Origin: Phocaeicola_A sp964444735
Lineage (GTDB): Bacteria; Bacteroidota; Bacteroidia; Bacteroidales; Bacteroidaceae
Assembly: GCA_964444735.1 (NCBI GenBank)
Contig: CAYUIJ010000009.1
Coordinates: 1-42,827, forward strand
DNA: 42,827 nt
Direction of reading: 5' to 3'
The notes beneath the pieces were generated by a model. The model was not told the DNA's origin, ran no database searches, and saw nothing but the letters and a program-made list of their open reading frames with translations. Every line of letters starts with the position of its first letter. Position 1 is the stretch's first letter. Below are positions 18,501 to 24,717 of this stretch, piece after piece. A program made the translations under genes and the position numbers.

Positions 18501-18912
18501 TGACCGAGATGTTGACACCGGGCAAAGGGTATCCTTCCTCATCGGATATAATGCCGGTTGCGAAACGCCTGGCACTCTCCTGCCCTGCCTTGGAGATGGT
18601 AACAGTATCTGCTTCTATGCCATAGGTGAGTCCTGTACCGTTAAGGACTGTGTGCAGTACATTTTCCATAGCCTCGTCTTTCACATGGACAGTGATTGGG
18701 CTGAGTGCCTTTGTCTGCCCTTCATCGTAGACAAAGGTCAATCCTGTCTGCTGCCTTAAAGCGTCAAAAAACTCTTTGACAGTAGCAGACTCCAGATTTA
18801 AAGTCACTTTTTTGCCACTTCTCGGAATGGCAGACATCATGGTCGGTAACAGTACCAGAGCTATTACCAGAGAAAGCATTCTAATCCTTCCCCTACTTTT
18901 TGCCTTTCTCAT
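15595..18912 (-). CDS. SusC/RagA-family TonB-dependent transporter with STN domain
   Basis: A 1105-residue outer-membrane transporter. Domains in order: signal peptide (to about residue 30); STN domain at about 34-88 (VTLNLESATVKEFFDAL, GLTFVYDEGQ, ALSPITVHVKDE); carboxypeptidase-regulatory-like domain at about 117-200 (GYPLPGVNISV, FAVTDNNGKYSIEIP); plug at about 205-330 (LDEVVVTG, PTVSMRGTSSF, ITILKDASAKALYGSKAANGVIVIETK); then the barrel. The DEVVVTG, SMRG and ASAKALYGSKAANGVI signatures are diagnostic of SusC/RagA. An STN domain normally signals to a FecR-type anti-sigma factor, but no FecR or ECF sigma gene is in this window. It is the first gene of the accessory block. Confidence 0.96.
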   Translation of the reverse strand: MRKAKSRGRIRMLSLVIALVLLPTMMSAIPRSGKKVTLNLESATVKEFFDALRQQTGLTFVYDEGQTKALSPITVHVKDEAMENVLHTVLNGTGLTYGIEADTVTISKAGQESARRFATGIISDEEGYPLPGVNISVIELGRFAVTDNNGKYSIEIPFDTSCTLSFSCVGMYVQHVMVESGRNDVRNDIIMKSNAELDEVVVTGIYTRKAESFTGSATTISSKDLMRVGNQNVFQSLKNLDPTLYIADNFDMGSDPNTTPTVSMRGTSSFPATESSSLRSNYQNQPNQPLFILDGFETSVETVMDMDMNRIENITILKDASAKALYGSKAANGVIVIETKRLAGNQQRITYNGSISLEMPDLTSYDLCDALEKLEAERLDGVYTNSSADRQIELDQLYNARRKLALEGLDTYWLSKPLHTGIGHKHNLNIELGDSQNLRAVIDFTYNQITGVMKGSDRRNVSGDVNVSYRRNNLLLRNILSIVSNKSNESPYGEFSEYSKMNPYWQATDENGNILQWVEQIGSTLTRVANPMYNSIIGTSLTSSYLQFTNNFYAEWQPVKNWKATTRIGVSEKRNDVDDFYPASHSIFANVRDVLKRGRYVMENGKSSSVSGDLNINYNSQFGRHTVFGNAGVFISEEKSSAYQHTAEGFPNNQNADISFAKQYAENSIPVGYSTINREASFLLAASYDYDNRYLADATVRESASSLYGADNRWANSWSFGIGWNLHNEAFMKGAGWVKQLKLRASVGLTGNQNFDTNAAIATYNYYKGVVYGGFTGAYLAAMPNSKLKWEQKKDYNIGVDMKIAGLSLSADYYSADTKNMLTDVTIPTSTGFATVKDNLGLVRNSGVEAKANYTVWQGKEGFVNIYGTFVYNRNKIISLSESMRAYNEKMMRQAEDNNTSAPVLMYQDGMSMNTIWAVPSAGIDPQTGLEVYIKKDGTYTYTYSANDMVPAGNSDPKYRGTGGFTAEYKGIGLSATFSYLAGCQMYNSTLVSRVENADITYNVDRRLLIGRWTTPGQVTPYKKFNSETTTRATTRFVQDRRELSISSISAYYEFPGSVYRKLNMQRLRLSFYLNDVATFSSIKIERGLNYPFARNMSFSLTATL

Positions 18913-19083
18913 TTTTCTTTCTTGTTTAATAATTACAGTTCCTTTATCAAAGTATCAATAAAAACAACAGACAGCCACCACCGGCTTTCAGATCAAGAAC
19001 GCCGGCACTATCTGCCACTCACATACCGTAGAGTCCGGGCAAGCCCGCTTACCCCGCCGGCACGGATTGACGGATTTTTGCCA

Positions 19084-19091
19084 TAAAGGTA
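19084..19091 (-). promoter_or_regulatory. Candidate -7 box of the susC operon
   Basis: The minus strand reads TACCTTTA, one mismatch from TAnnTTTG. It lies about 172 nt upstream of the susC start. Nothing closer to the gene fits better. The expected -33 position falls immediately downstream of the G11 tract. Confidence 0.3.
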
Positions 19092-19115
19092 TGTATTATA
19101 ACACATAGTAACATT

Positions 19116-19126
19116 CCCCCCCCCCC
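19116..19126 (-). repeat. G11 homopolymer upstream of susC
   Basis: Eleven consecutive C on the plus strand (G on the minus strand) directly upstream of the expected -33 region. Such tracts are prone to slipped-strand length change. Confidence 0.9.
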
Positions 19127-19128
19127 GA

Positions 19129-19146
19129 GATTTAACATGATTTAAC
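19129..19146 (-). promoter_or_regulatory. Two 8-bp direct repeats, candidate activator site
   Basis: GATTTAAC occurs at 19129-19136 and again at 19139-19146, with 10-bp centre spacing, about one DNA helical turn. On the minus strand this is GTTAAATC twice, just upstream of the G11 tract and putative susC promoter. The layout suits a protein binding two half-sites on one face of the helix. Confidence 0.4.
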
Positions 19147-19374
19147 TATACGCCGCGAATATTCCTTGCACGCGGCCGGCCAACCGCCATGACGGCGCCC
19201 CGTCTGCAGATACCATATAATCACCGCCCGCAAGCGGATGACAAGCCGCTGTTGCGTAGCCGGCTTTCAGACGCACGAAGCCGTACCCGTCTTTTTTCCC
19301 CCGATACGGTACCCGGCAGACAAAGCGCGGCATAAGAAACCAGGCGAACGACAGTCAGTGACGACAAAAAACGG

Positions 19375-20454
19375 CTAAGAAAAGACGAACGTCTTCAAGA
19401 ACCTGTCAATCAGGCGGGATACCGGATATTTTATCAAATCCTCAATCCTTATACGCTCAAAACCCGCAAATGCGGCCGCATCCTCAGGAAGGACCAGCTC
19501 ATAAAACGCCGCATACAAGACACGGTGTGACAAAACGTGCCTTACATTTTTATCCAAGCAGCGCGATGAGATGACCGGGGCTCTGCCCAGCCATGCATTC
19601 AGGCGGGACGAAGCCAGCAATTCATCCTCATTTAATTCCCGTTCCGTCTCAATCATAGGGAACTCATACAGATTATGCCAGATATCGCCGGCAGGACGCC
19701 GGTGAATATAGGTATATTCTCCCGCGCGGACATACATATAGTTAAAGAACCTGACAGAAACCCTTGCCTTACGGCTTTTTACCGGCAATAGGCCTGTCAT
19801 GGAGTCTTTACAGGCCTTGCAAGTCGCCGCCAACGGACATGCCGTGCAGTCCGGCCTCTGCGGAGTACACTGCAACGCGCCAAAATCCATGAGAGCCTGA
19901 TTGTATACCGAAGGATTTTCCCTGTCAAGCAAATCATTGGCCAGCCTTACAACGGCCTTTTTCCCTCTTGCCGTATCGACAGGGACTTCCAGGCCCTTCC
20001 AACGCGACAGCACCCGGCACACATTGCCGTCGACCACGGCATACGGAAGATTGTAGGCAATGGAACAAATGGCGGCGGCCGTATAATCGCCCACTCCCTT
20101 TAAGGCACGTATCTCCTCGTAAGTATCAGGAAACTTTCCTCCATTGGCCCGGATAACGCGGGCCGTCTCGTGCAGATTACGCGCGCGCGAATAATATCCC
20201 AATCCCTGCCATGCCTTCAGGACCTCGTCTTCAGAAGCACATGCCAAAGCCTCCACCGTAGGGAATGATCCGGCAAAGCGCATAAAATAATCATATCCCT
20301 GGGCCACCCTTGTCTGCTGAAGAATGATTTCTGAAATCCAGATCAAATAAGGGTCTGACACCCGCCGCCACGGCAGGTCGCGCTTATGCGCGTCATACCA
20401 GCTTTCAACAATACGGGCAAACTGTTCCACCAATATCCATATATAAATAACCAA
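19375..20454 (-). CDS. mutY: A/G-specific adenine glycosylase
   Basis: A 359-residue MutY that removes adenine mispaired with 8-oxoguanine or G. Visible features: HhH-GPD catalytic domain (about 12-190) with the catalytic Glu in SEIILQQTRV (E42), the hairpin LKGVGDYTAAAI and the catalytic Asp in VVDGNV (D142); a 4Fe-4S cluster with C196, C203, C206 and C212 (spacing 6-2-5); and a C-terminal NUDIX-like 8-oxoG recognition domain from about 230. The ATG at 20454 lies only 4 nt from a perfect -7 box, so the real start may be downstream, such as the GTG at 20430 (giving MEQFARIVESWYD). It is divergent from the HU gene. Confidence 0.96.
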   Translation of the reverse strand: MVIYIWILVEQFARIVESWYDAHKRDLPWRRVSDPYLIWISEIILQQTRVAQGYDYFMRFAGSFPTVEALACASEDEVLKAWQGLGYYSRARNLHETARVIRANGGKFPDTYEEIRALKGVGDYTAAAICSIAYNLPYAVVDGNVCRVLSRWKGLEVPVDTARGKKAVVRLANDLLDRENPSVYNQALMDFGALQCTPQRPDCTACPLAATCKACKDSMTGLLPVKSRKARVSVRFFNYMYVRAGEYTYIHRRPAGDIWHNLYEFPMIETERELNEDELLASSRLNAWLGRAPVISSRCLDKNVRHVLSHRVLYAAFYELVLPEDAAAFAGFERIRIEDLIKYPVSRLIDRFLKTFVFS

Positions 20455-20458
20455 GGCA

Positions 20459-20466
20459 CAAAGGTA
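20459..20466 (-). promoter_or_regulatory. Probable mutY -7 box
   Basis: The minus strand reads TACCTTTG, an exact TAnnTTTG match. Transcription would start at about 20452, inside the longest possible mutY frame. That favours a downstream start codon or a leaderless mRNA. Confidence 0.5.
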
Positions 20467-20542
20467 GACAAGAAACGGCAGCCGGAAAAAACGTTTTTTA
20501 GAAATTTGTTCAGAATATATTTTTACAAGAGAAAAAAAACTA

Positions 20543-20550
20543 TATATTTG
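20543..20550 (+). promoter_or_regulatory. Probable HU/rng -7 box
   Basis: TATATTTG matches TAnnTTTG exactly. A T-rich TTTTAC stretch about 19 nt upstream may serve as a weak -33. The predicted start near 20557 leaves a leader of about 47 nt. Confidence 0.55.
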
Positions 20551-20603
20551 CAGACCAAAATATTAAAACAAGCATAATAACAATATAATAAAACTTATCA
20601 AAG

Positions 20604-20879
20604 ATGACTAAAGCAGATATTGTAAACGAAATTGCCAAAAAGACCGGCATTGACAAAGCGACTGTACTGACTACAGTAGAAGCATTCATGGAGTCTGTAA
20701 AAGAGTCTCTATCAGACGAAGAAAACGTATATCTTCGCGGGTTTGGCAGCTTTATTGTAAAGAAAAGGGCACAAAAGACCGCCCGTAATATTTCAAAAAA
20801 CACTACCATCATCATCCCCGAGCATAATATCCCGGCGTTTAAACCGGCCAAAACATTCACACTTCAGGTAAAAAAATAA
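20604..20879 (+). CDS. HU-family DNA-binding protein
   Basis: A 91-residue histone-like protein with the full HU/IHF fold: helical N-terminus (MTKADIVNEIAKKTGI), the GFGSFIVKKR strand and a DNA-binding arm ending in AFKPAKTFTLQVKK. It bends and compacts DNA. The usual arm sequence RNPxTG is replaced by ARNISKNTTIIIP, as in other Bacteroidetes HU proteins. It begins a plus-strand unit with the DUF1713 mini-protein and rng. It is more likely HU than IHF, but the family is not separated here. Confidence 0.94.
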   Translation: MTKADIVNEIAKKTGIDKATVLTTVEAFMESVKESLSDEENVYLRGFGSFIVKKRAQKTARNISKNTTIIIPEHNIPAFKPAKTFTLQVKK

Positions 20880-20914
20880 AACAGGGTAATTAATCTTTTA
20901 AATTTTTTGAAGCC

Positions 20915-21004
20915 ATGCCAAGCGGAAAGAAAAAAAAAAGACATAAAATGTCTACTCATAAACGTAAAAAAAGACTGAGAAAGAACAGACATAAAAACAA
21001 ATAG
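20915..21004 (+). CDS. 29-residue basic AURKAIP1/COX24-domain (DUF1713) ribosomal-type protein
   Basis: A very small gene encoding MPSGKKKKRHKMSTHKRKKR and nine further residues. Seventeen of its 29 residues are Lys or Arg, and three are His. Close relatives exist across Bacteroidetes under the name AURKAIP1/COX24 domain-containing protein. The domain is that of mitochondrial small-subunit protein mS38, and actinobacterial bS22 is a similar tiny basic protein. I infer that it is a small-subunit ribosomal component threaded into rRNA. It lies 35 nt after the HU gene and 100 nt before rng. It is easily missed because of its size. Confidence 0.82.
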   Translation: MPSGKKKKRHKMSTHKRKKRLRKNRHKNK

Positions 21005-21031
21005 ATTTTAGTCTGTTGCCAACAGAATGAG

Positions 21032-21068
21032 GAACAAACTTGTAAAGCATGTGTTTTCAGGTTTGTTC
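21032..21068 (+). terminator. Hairpin between the DUF1713 gene and rng
   Basis: GAACAAAC (21032-21039) pairs with GTTTGTTC (21061-21068), around a 21-nt loop containing AAAGCATGTG. A T-rich stretch follows. It could be an intrinsic terminator or attenuator that lowers read-through into rng, which has no obvious promoter of its own. The GC-poor stem makes termination uncertain. Confidence 0.45.
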
Positions 21069-21104
21069 TTTGTTTAAAATGAGAGGTTACTAAAAATTAA
21101 CATA

Positions 21105-22676
21105 ATGACAAGCGAATTAGTAGTTGACGTACAAGCAAAAGAGATTTCTATTGCCCTCCTTGAAGACAAGAACCTTGTGGAATTCCAAAGGGAAGCACGC
21201 AGTCTTTCATTCTCCGTGGGCAATATTTATCTGGCCCGTGTGAAAAAAATCATGCCGGGACTGAATGCGTGCTTCGTAGATGTCGGTTATGAACGCGATG
21301 CATTTTTACATTTTCTTGATCTCGGACCTCAGATTCATTCTTACCGAAAATACTTAAAACAGGTTTTAAGCGACCGGAAAAAACCTTATCCCGTCTCAAA
21401 AGCAGCCACACAACCCGACACAGACAAAGACGGAAGCATATCAAACATACTCCAGATAGGACAGGAACTAATGGTACAAATCGTAAAAGAACCGATATCG
21501 ACCAAAGGCCCCCGTCTGACATGTGAGCTGTCATTTGCCGGGAGATATCTGGTACTGATACCTTTCAATGACAAGGTTTCTGTCTCACAAAAAATCAAAT
21601 CGGGCGAAGAGCGTGCCCGCCTTAAGCAACTGTTACAAAGCATCAAGCCCAAAAATTTCGGGGTGATTGTGCGCACGGTAGCCGAAAACAAAAGAGTTGC
21701 AGAACTCGATGCAGAGCTTAAAATCTTATTAAAGCATTGGGAAGAAAGCGTTGCAAAGGTGCAAAAGTCAAACAAACTACCCCAGCTGGTTTATGAGGAG
21801 ACCAGTCGGACCGTCACACTTCTGCGTGACTTGTTCAGCCCTTCGTTTACAAGCATTCATGTCAATGACGAAAATGTATTCCACGAAATCAAAGATTACG
21901 TGTCGCTCATTGCACCAGAACAGGCCGATATCGTAAAATTTTATAAAGGACAGCTTCCAATATTTGACAATTTTGCCATTACCAGACAAATCAAGTCGTC
22001 ATTCGGGAAAACCGTTTCCTATAAAAACGGGGCATATCTTATCATAGAACATACAGAGGCCCTGCATGTTGTCGATGTAAACAGCGGGAACCGATCAAAA
22101 GCAAACAATGGCCAGGAAGCCAATGCAATGGATGTGAATCTCGGTGCCGCGGACGAATTGGCAAGACAACTCAGACTACGTGACATGGGAGGAATCATTG
22201 TAGTAGACTTCATTGACATGGACTTGGCCGAAAACAGACAAAAGCTGTATGAACGCGTGTGCCAGAACATGCAAAAAGACAGGGCAAAGCATAACATATT
22301 ACCCCTCAGCAAATTCGGATTAATGCAAATAACCCGCCAAAGGATACGCCCCGCAATGGATGTAAATACAGAAGAGACCTGCCCTACATGTTTCGGCAAG
22401 GGAACTATCAAGCCCTCCATTCTGTTTACCGACATGCTCGAAAACAAAATAGACTATCTGGTAAACAAACTGAATGTGAAAAAATTCAAGCTGCACATAC
22501 ACCCCTATGTAGCAGCCTATGTAAATCAGGGGTTTGTCTCTCTGAAACGACAATGGCAATTAAAATACGGGCTGGGAATAAAAATCATTCCCAACCAAGA
22601 GCTGGCTCTTCTCCAATATAAATTCTACGATGCCAAAGAAGAGATCGACATGAAAGAGGAAATCGAGATCAAATGA
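21105..22676 (+). CDS. rng: Ribonuclease E/G family endoribonuclease
   Basis: A 523-residue RNase G-type enzyme for rRNA maturation and mRNA decay. The N-terminal S1 RNA-binding domain covers about residues 35-135 (GNIYLARVKKIMPGLNACFVDVG) and carries a linker insertion of about 30 residues. The catalytic DNase I-like domain has the two Mg-binding Asp motifs VVDVNSG (D324) and VVDFIDMD (D368). The Zn-link CPTCFGKG (C426, C429) that joins protomers is intact. The long C-terminal scaffold of RNase E is absent. In Bacteroidetes rng commonly follows an HU gene, as here. A bidirectional terminator follows 6 nt after the stop. Confidence 0.95.
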   Translation: MTSELVVDVQAKEISIALLEDKNLVEFQREARSLSFSVGNIYLARVKKIMPGLNACFVDVGYERDAFLHFLDLGPQIHSYRKYLKQVLSDRKKPYPVSKAATQPDTDKDGSISNILQIGQELMVQIVKEPISTKGPRLTCELSFAGRYLVLIPFNDKVSVSQKIKSGEERARLKQLLQSIKPKNFGVIVRTVAENKRVAELDAELKILLKHWEESVAKVQKSNKLPQLVYEETSRTVTLLRDLFSPSFTSIHVNDENVFHEIKDYVSLIAPEQADIVKFYKGQLPIFDNFAITRQIKSSFGKTVSYKNGAYLIIEHTEALHVVDVNSGNRSKANNGQEANAMDVNLGAADELARQLRLRDMGGIIVVDFIDMDLAENRQKLYERVCQNMQKDRAKHNILPLSKFGLMQITRQRIRPAMDVNTEETCPTCFGKGTIKPSILFTDMLENKIDYLVNKLNVKKFKLHIHPYVAAYVNQGFVSLKRQWQLKYGLGIKIIPNQELALLQYKFYDAKEEIDMKEEIEIK

Positions 22677-22682
22677 AAAATA

Positions 22683-22733
22683 CCGGAAAGGACAGGGAAG
22701 GCTTCCGTAAAAAGCCTTCCCTGTCTTTTCCGG
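22683..22733. terminator. Bidirectional terminator between rng and the mutarotase gene
   Basis: A 22-bp inverted repeat (CCGGAAAGGACAGGG... paired with ...CCCTGTCTTTTCCGG) with one G-A difference and a 7-nt loop. It sits exactly between two convergent genes, 6 nt after rng and 14 nt before the end of the mutarotase gene. The stem's own A and T runs can serve both strands. Confidence 0.85.
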
Positions 22734-22747
22734 GCATAACGGCTATT

Positions 22748-23071
22748 TTAGTCCAGATGAAAAACTTCCTCCATTGAAGCCCACCACTCGCCTTCCTTAC
22801 GGGTCTCAAGAGGCTGCTGGCACGGATTACAGAATGTCCACCAGCGCCGAGTCTCAGGATCTGCCGCCATCTTCGCCATATCAGCCTCATAATCAGAACC
22901 TGTATACTCATAATAGCTGAACAGATAGCCATCTTTGTGGTAAATACTGTAATTCCGCAAATTGCATTCCTTAATCATTCTTGCCACAGAGGGCCATACG
23001 GCGGCATGCAAACGTCTGTACTCCTCCAGCATTCCCGGCACAACCTTAATAACACTTCCATAACGTTTCAT
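22748..23071 (-). CDS. L-rhamnose mutarotase-family protein
   Basis: A 107-residue dimeric alpha/beta-barrel protein of the RhaM (DUF718) family, which interconverts sugar anomers. The family pattern is clear: EEYRRLHAAVWP with the catalytic-type His, NYSIYHKDGYLFSYYEY, RRWWTFCNPCQQP and a terminal MEEVFHLD. The start at 23071 (MKRYGSVIKVV) is chosen because the family begins there; a longer frame to 23119 overlaps the upstream gene. It lies 19 nt downstream of the GH73/LysM gene. There are no rhamnose catabolic genes nearby, so the sugar could be L-fucose or another 6-deoxy sugar. Confidence 0.88.
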   Translation of the reverse strand: MKRYGSVIKVVPGMLEEYRRLHAAVWPSVARMIKECNLRNYSIYHKDGYLFSYYEYTGSDYEADMAKMAADPETRRWWTFCNPCQQPLETRKEGEWWASMEEVFHLD

Positions 23072-23090
23072 AGTCTTTATGTTTTTATAG

Positions 23091-23978
23091 TCAGCGTAAC
23101 CGCAAATAATCTCCGACACAAGGCGAATAATCCTCGTCTTTTTTATTAAGCCTGTAAAGATTCCTCAACCGGATACCATACATCTGCGCTATAGAATACA
23201 TGGATTCCCCCTCTTTTACCCGATGAATAATATAAGGCTTCTGTGCACGCTTACGCTTTTTCTCCAAATATACGATATCGCTGTCCTTAAACCGGTATCC
23301 TTTATACAAGTCATTATAAATACGTAACTTACGCTTAGATATCCCGAACTCGTTTGATATTGACTCAAATGTATCGCCTGCGCGTGCGACAATATAAAGC
23401 AAGTTGTTGGCCTTATAGGGCTGATGCACAAACCGGACGGGCCTGTCATAGCGCTTACGGCCCTTTCTGGTATCCAGCCTATCCAGTTCATAAAGCTCGA
23501 TGATGGAAACCAACTGATCGGCATATCGAGGATTGGTGGCATAACCGGCCTTCTTCAAGCCACGCGCCCATCCCTTATAATCGGTCGGACTCAATTTAAA
23601 CAAAAACGAATAACGGCCACGCGTAGTAAGGAAGCGTGAATGATCTTCATACGATTCACGCGCATTCTTATAAGCCCTGAAACATTCACCACGATGATCA
23701 TCGTCATGATAAATAGTACGCCCGGTCCAATTCTCCCCGCACTTAATGCCGAAATGATTGTTGGATTTTCTTGTCAGCTCACTGCGCCCGGCCCCGCTTT
23801 CCAGCAATCCCTGAGCCATAGTGACGCTGGCGGGAATGCGATAGCGGTTCATTTGCTCAACAGCCATTCCCTTATACTTACGAATGTAGTCCTCGTACAA
23901 TTTATTCCGCGTCTGTGAAAAAGAAAAAGTAAAAGATATCAAACAGAAAAGGGTTATGGCAAATTTACGGGTATGCAT
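23091..23978 (-). CDS. GH73 glucosaminidase-domain protein with two LysM repeats
   Basis: A 295-residue exported peptidoglycan hydrolase. The signal peptide covers about residues 1-21 (FAITLFCLISFTFSFSQ). The glucosaminidase domain spans about 28-175, with the catalytic Glu in AQGLLESGAGRSEL and the typical NNHFGIKC and YADQLVSII motifs. Two LysM modules follow: about 198-245 (GDTFESISNEFGI) and about 250-295 (EGESMYSIAQMYGI). It should cleave the glycan backbone of peptidoglycan during growth or division. The start at 23978 is supported by the signal peptide and by a -7 box 34 nt upstream. Confidence 0.92.
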   Translation of the reverse strand: MHTRKFAITLFCLISFTFSFSQTRNKLYEDYIRKYKGMAVEQMNRYRIPASVTMAQGLLESGAGRSELTRKSNNHFGIKCGENWTGRTIYHDDDHRGECFRAYKNARESYEDHSRFLTTRGRYSFLFKLSPTDYKGWARGLKKAGYATNPRYADQLVSIIELYELDRLDTRKGRKRYDRPVRFVHQPYKANNLLYIVARAGDTFESISNEFGISKRKLRIYNDLYKGYRFKDSDIVYLEKKRKRAQKPYIIHRVKEGESMYSIAQMYGIRLRNLYRLNKKDEDYSPCVGDYLRLR

Positions 23979-24011
23979 AATTCTTCTTGAACATTTCAAA
24001 AACGTGACATG

Positions 24012-24019
24012 CAAAGATA
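24012..24019 (-). promoter_or_regulatory. -7 box for the GH73/mutarotase unit
   Basis: The minus strand reads TATCTTTG, an exact match to TAnnTTTG, about 34 nt upstream of the GH73 start. No clear -33 element is visible. Confidence 0.5.
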
Positions 24020-24099
24020 ATGTATTTAAAGACATACGGTGTCATGAAGCAAGAATCTTTTTTTAAGCATGACACACAAGCGGTGATATAATTTTTTAG

Positions 24100-24107
24100 T
24101 ATCTTTG
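24100..24107 (+). promoter_or_regulatory. -7 box for cytidine deaminase
   Basis: TATCTTTG, an exact consensus match. It predicts a start near 24114 and a leader of about 105 nt, supporting the downstream start codon at 24221 less directly than the protein alignment does. No clear -33 element is visible. Confidence 0.45.
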
Positions 24108-24220
24108 GATAAAGACAGGATATGCCTCAGCATTGTCAGGATCGGAAACCCCCTGTCTGCCAATGCGCCAGGCCTTCGCCCTTTTTTGTGAACAATCAAC
24201 AGCAACCAAAAGAACCGTTT

Positions 24221-24688
24221 ATGAAAGAACTCACATTAAATACCACTGTCAAGGTATATTCTCCCGAAGAACTTGACGCAGAAACACTCCGTCTTATCAC
24301 TGAAGCCAGGCAGGCAGCCGTTGCAAGCTACGCCCCATACTCAAATTTCCATGTAGGAGCGGCAGTTATGCTTAATGACAATACGATAATAAAAGGGAAC
24401 AATCAAGAGAATGCCGCCTACCCTTCAGGACTCTGTGCCGAACGCACTGCATTGTTTTATGCTCATGCGCTCTATCCCCGGATACCCGTCAGCAAAATAG
24501 CCATAGCCGCATGCCAGAACGAAAAATTCACGCGACTGCCGGTAACGCCATGCGGTGCTTGCAGGCAGGTAATGGCCGAGTATACGGGGATGAGCGATAC
24601 TGCCATGCAAGTCATTCTTTACGGCACAGAAAGCATATATATCATTGATGACGCACGAGAGCTGCTTCCTCTCACATTCAAACTATAG
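24221..24688 (+). CDS. cdd: Cytidine deaminase
   Basis: A 155-residue homotetramer-type deaminase converting cytidine and deoxycytidine to the uridine forms in pyrimidine salvage. Zinc and catalytic residues are all present: C72-A-E74 in GLCAERTA, and C111 and C114 in TPCGACRQ. The substrate-binding NFHVGAAV segment is also present. The start at 24221 (MKELTLN) is preferred over an upstream in-frame ATG at 24122, whose extra 33 residues look like leader translation. It converges on uvrA with only 29 nt between the stops and no evident terminator. Confidence 0.95.
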   Translation: MKELTLNTTVKVYSPEELDAETLRLITEARQAAVASYAPYSNFHVGAAVMLNDNTIIKGNNQENAAYPSGLCAERTALFYAHALYPRIPVSKIAIAACQNEKFTRLPVTPCGACRQVMAEYTGMSDTAMQVILYGTESIYIIDDARELLPLTFKL

Positions 24689-24717
24689 ACTCTGCTGATT
24701 CGCTATGGCCAGGCCGC

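Larger units (their letters stand above)
18913..19374. other. Leader and intergenic region between mutY and susC
   Basis: This 462-bp region separates two minus-strand genes. I accept no gene in it: a 63-codon minus-strand frame at 19142-19333 has no recognisable family. Near its middle are a candidate -7 box, a run of 11 C (G on the minus strand) and two 8-bp direct repeats, listed separately. Confidence 0.6.

Noticed and set aside
19142..19333. 63-codon minus-strand frame upstream of susC
   Set aside because: No recognisable family, no promoter or ribosome-binding support, and it lies in a leader region with regulatory-looking repeats.
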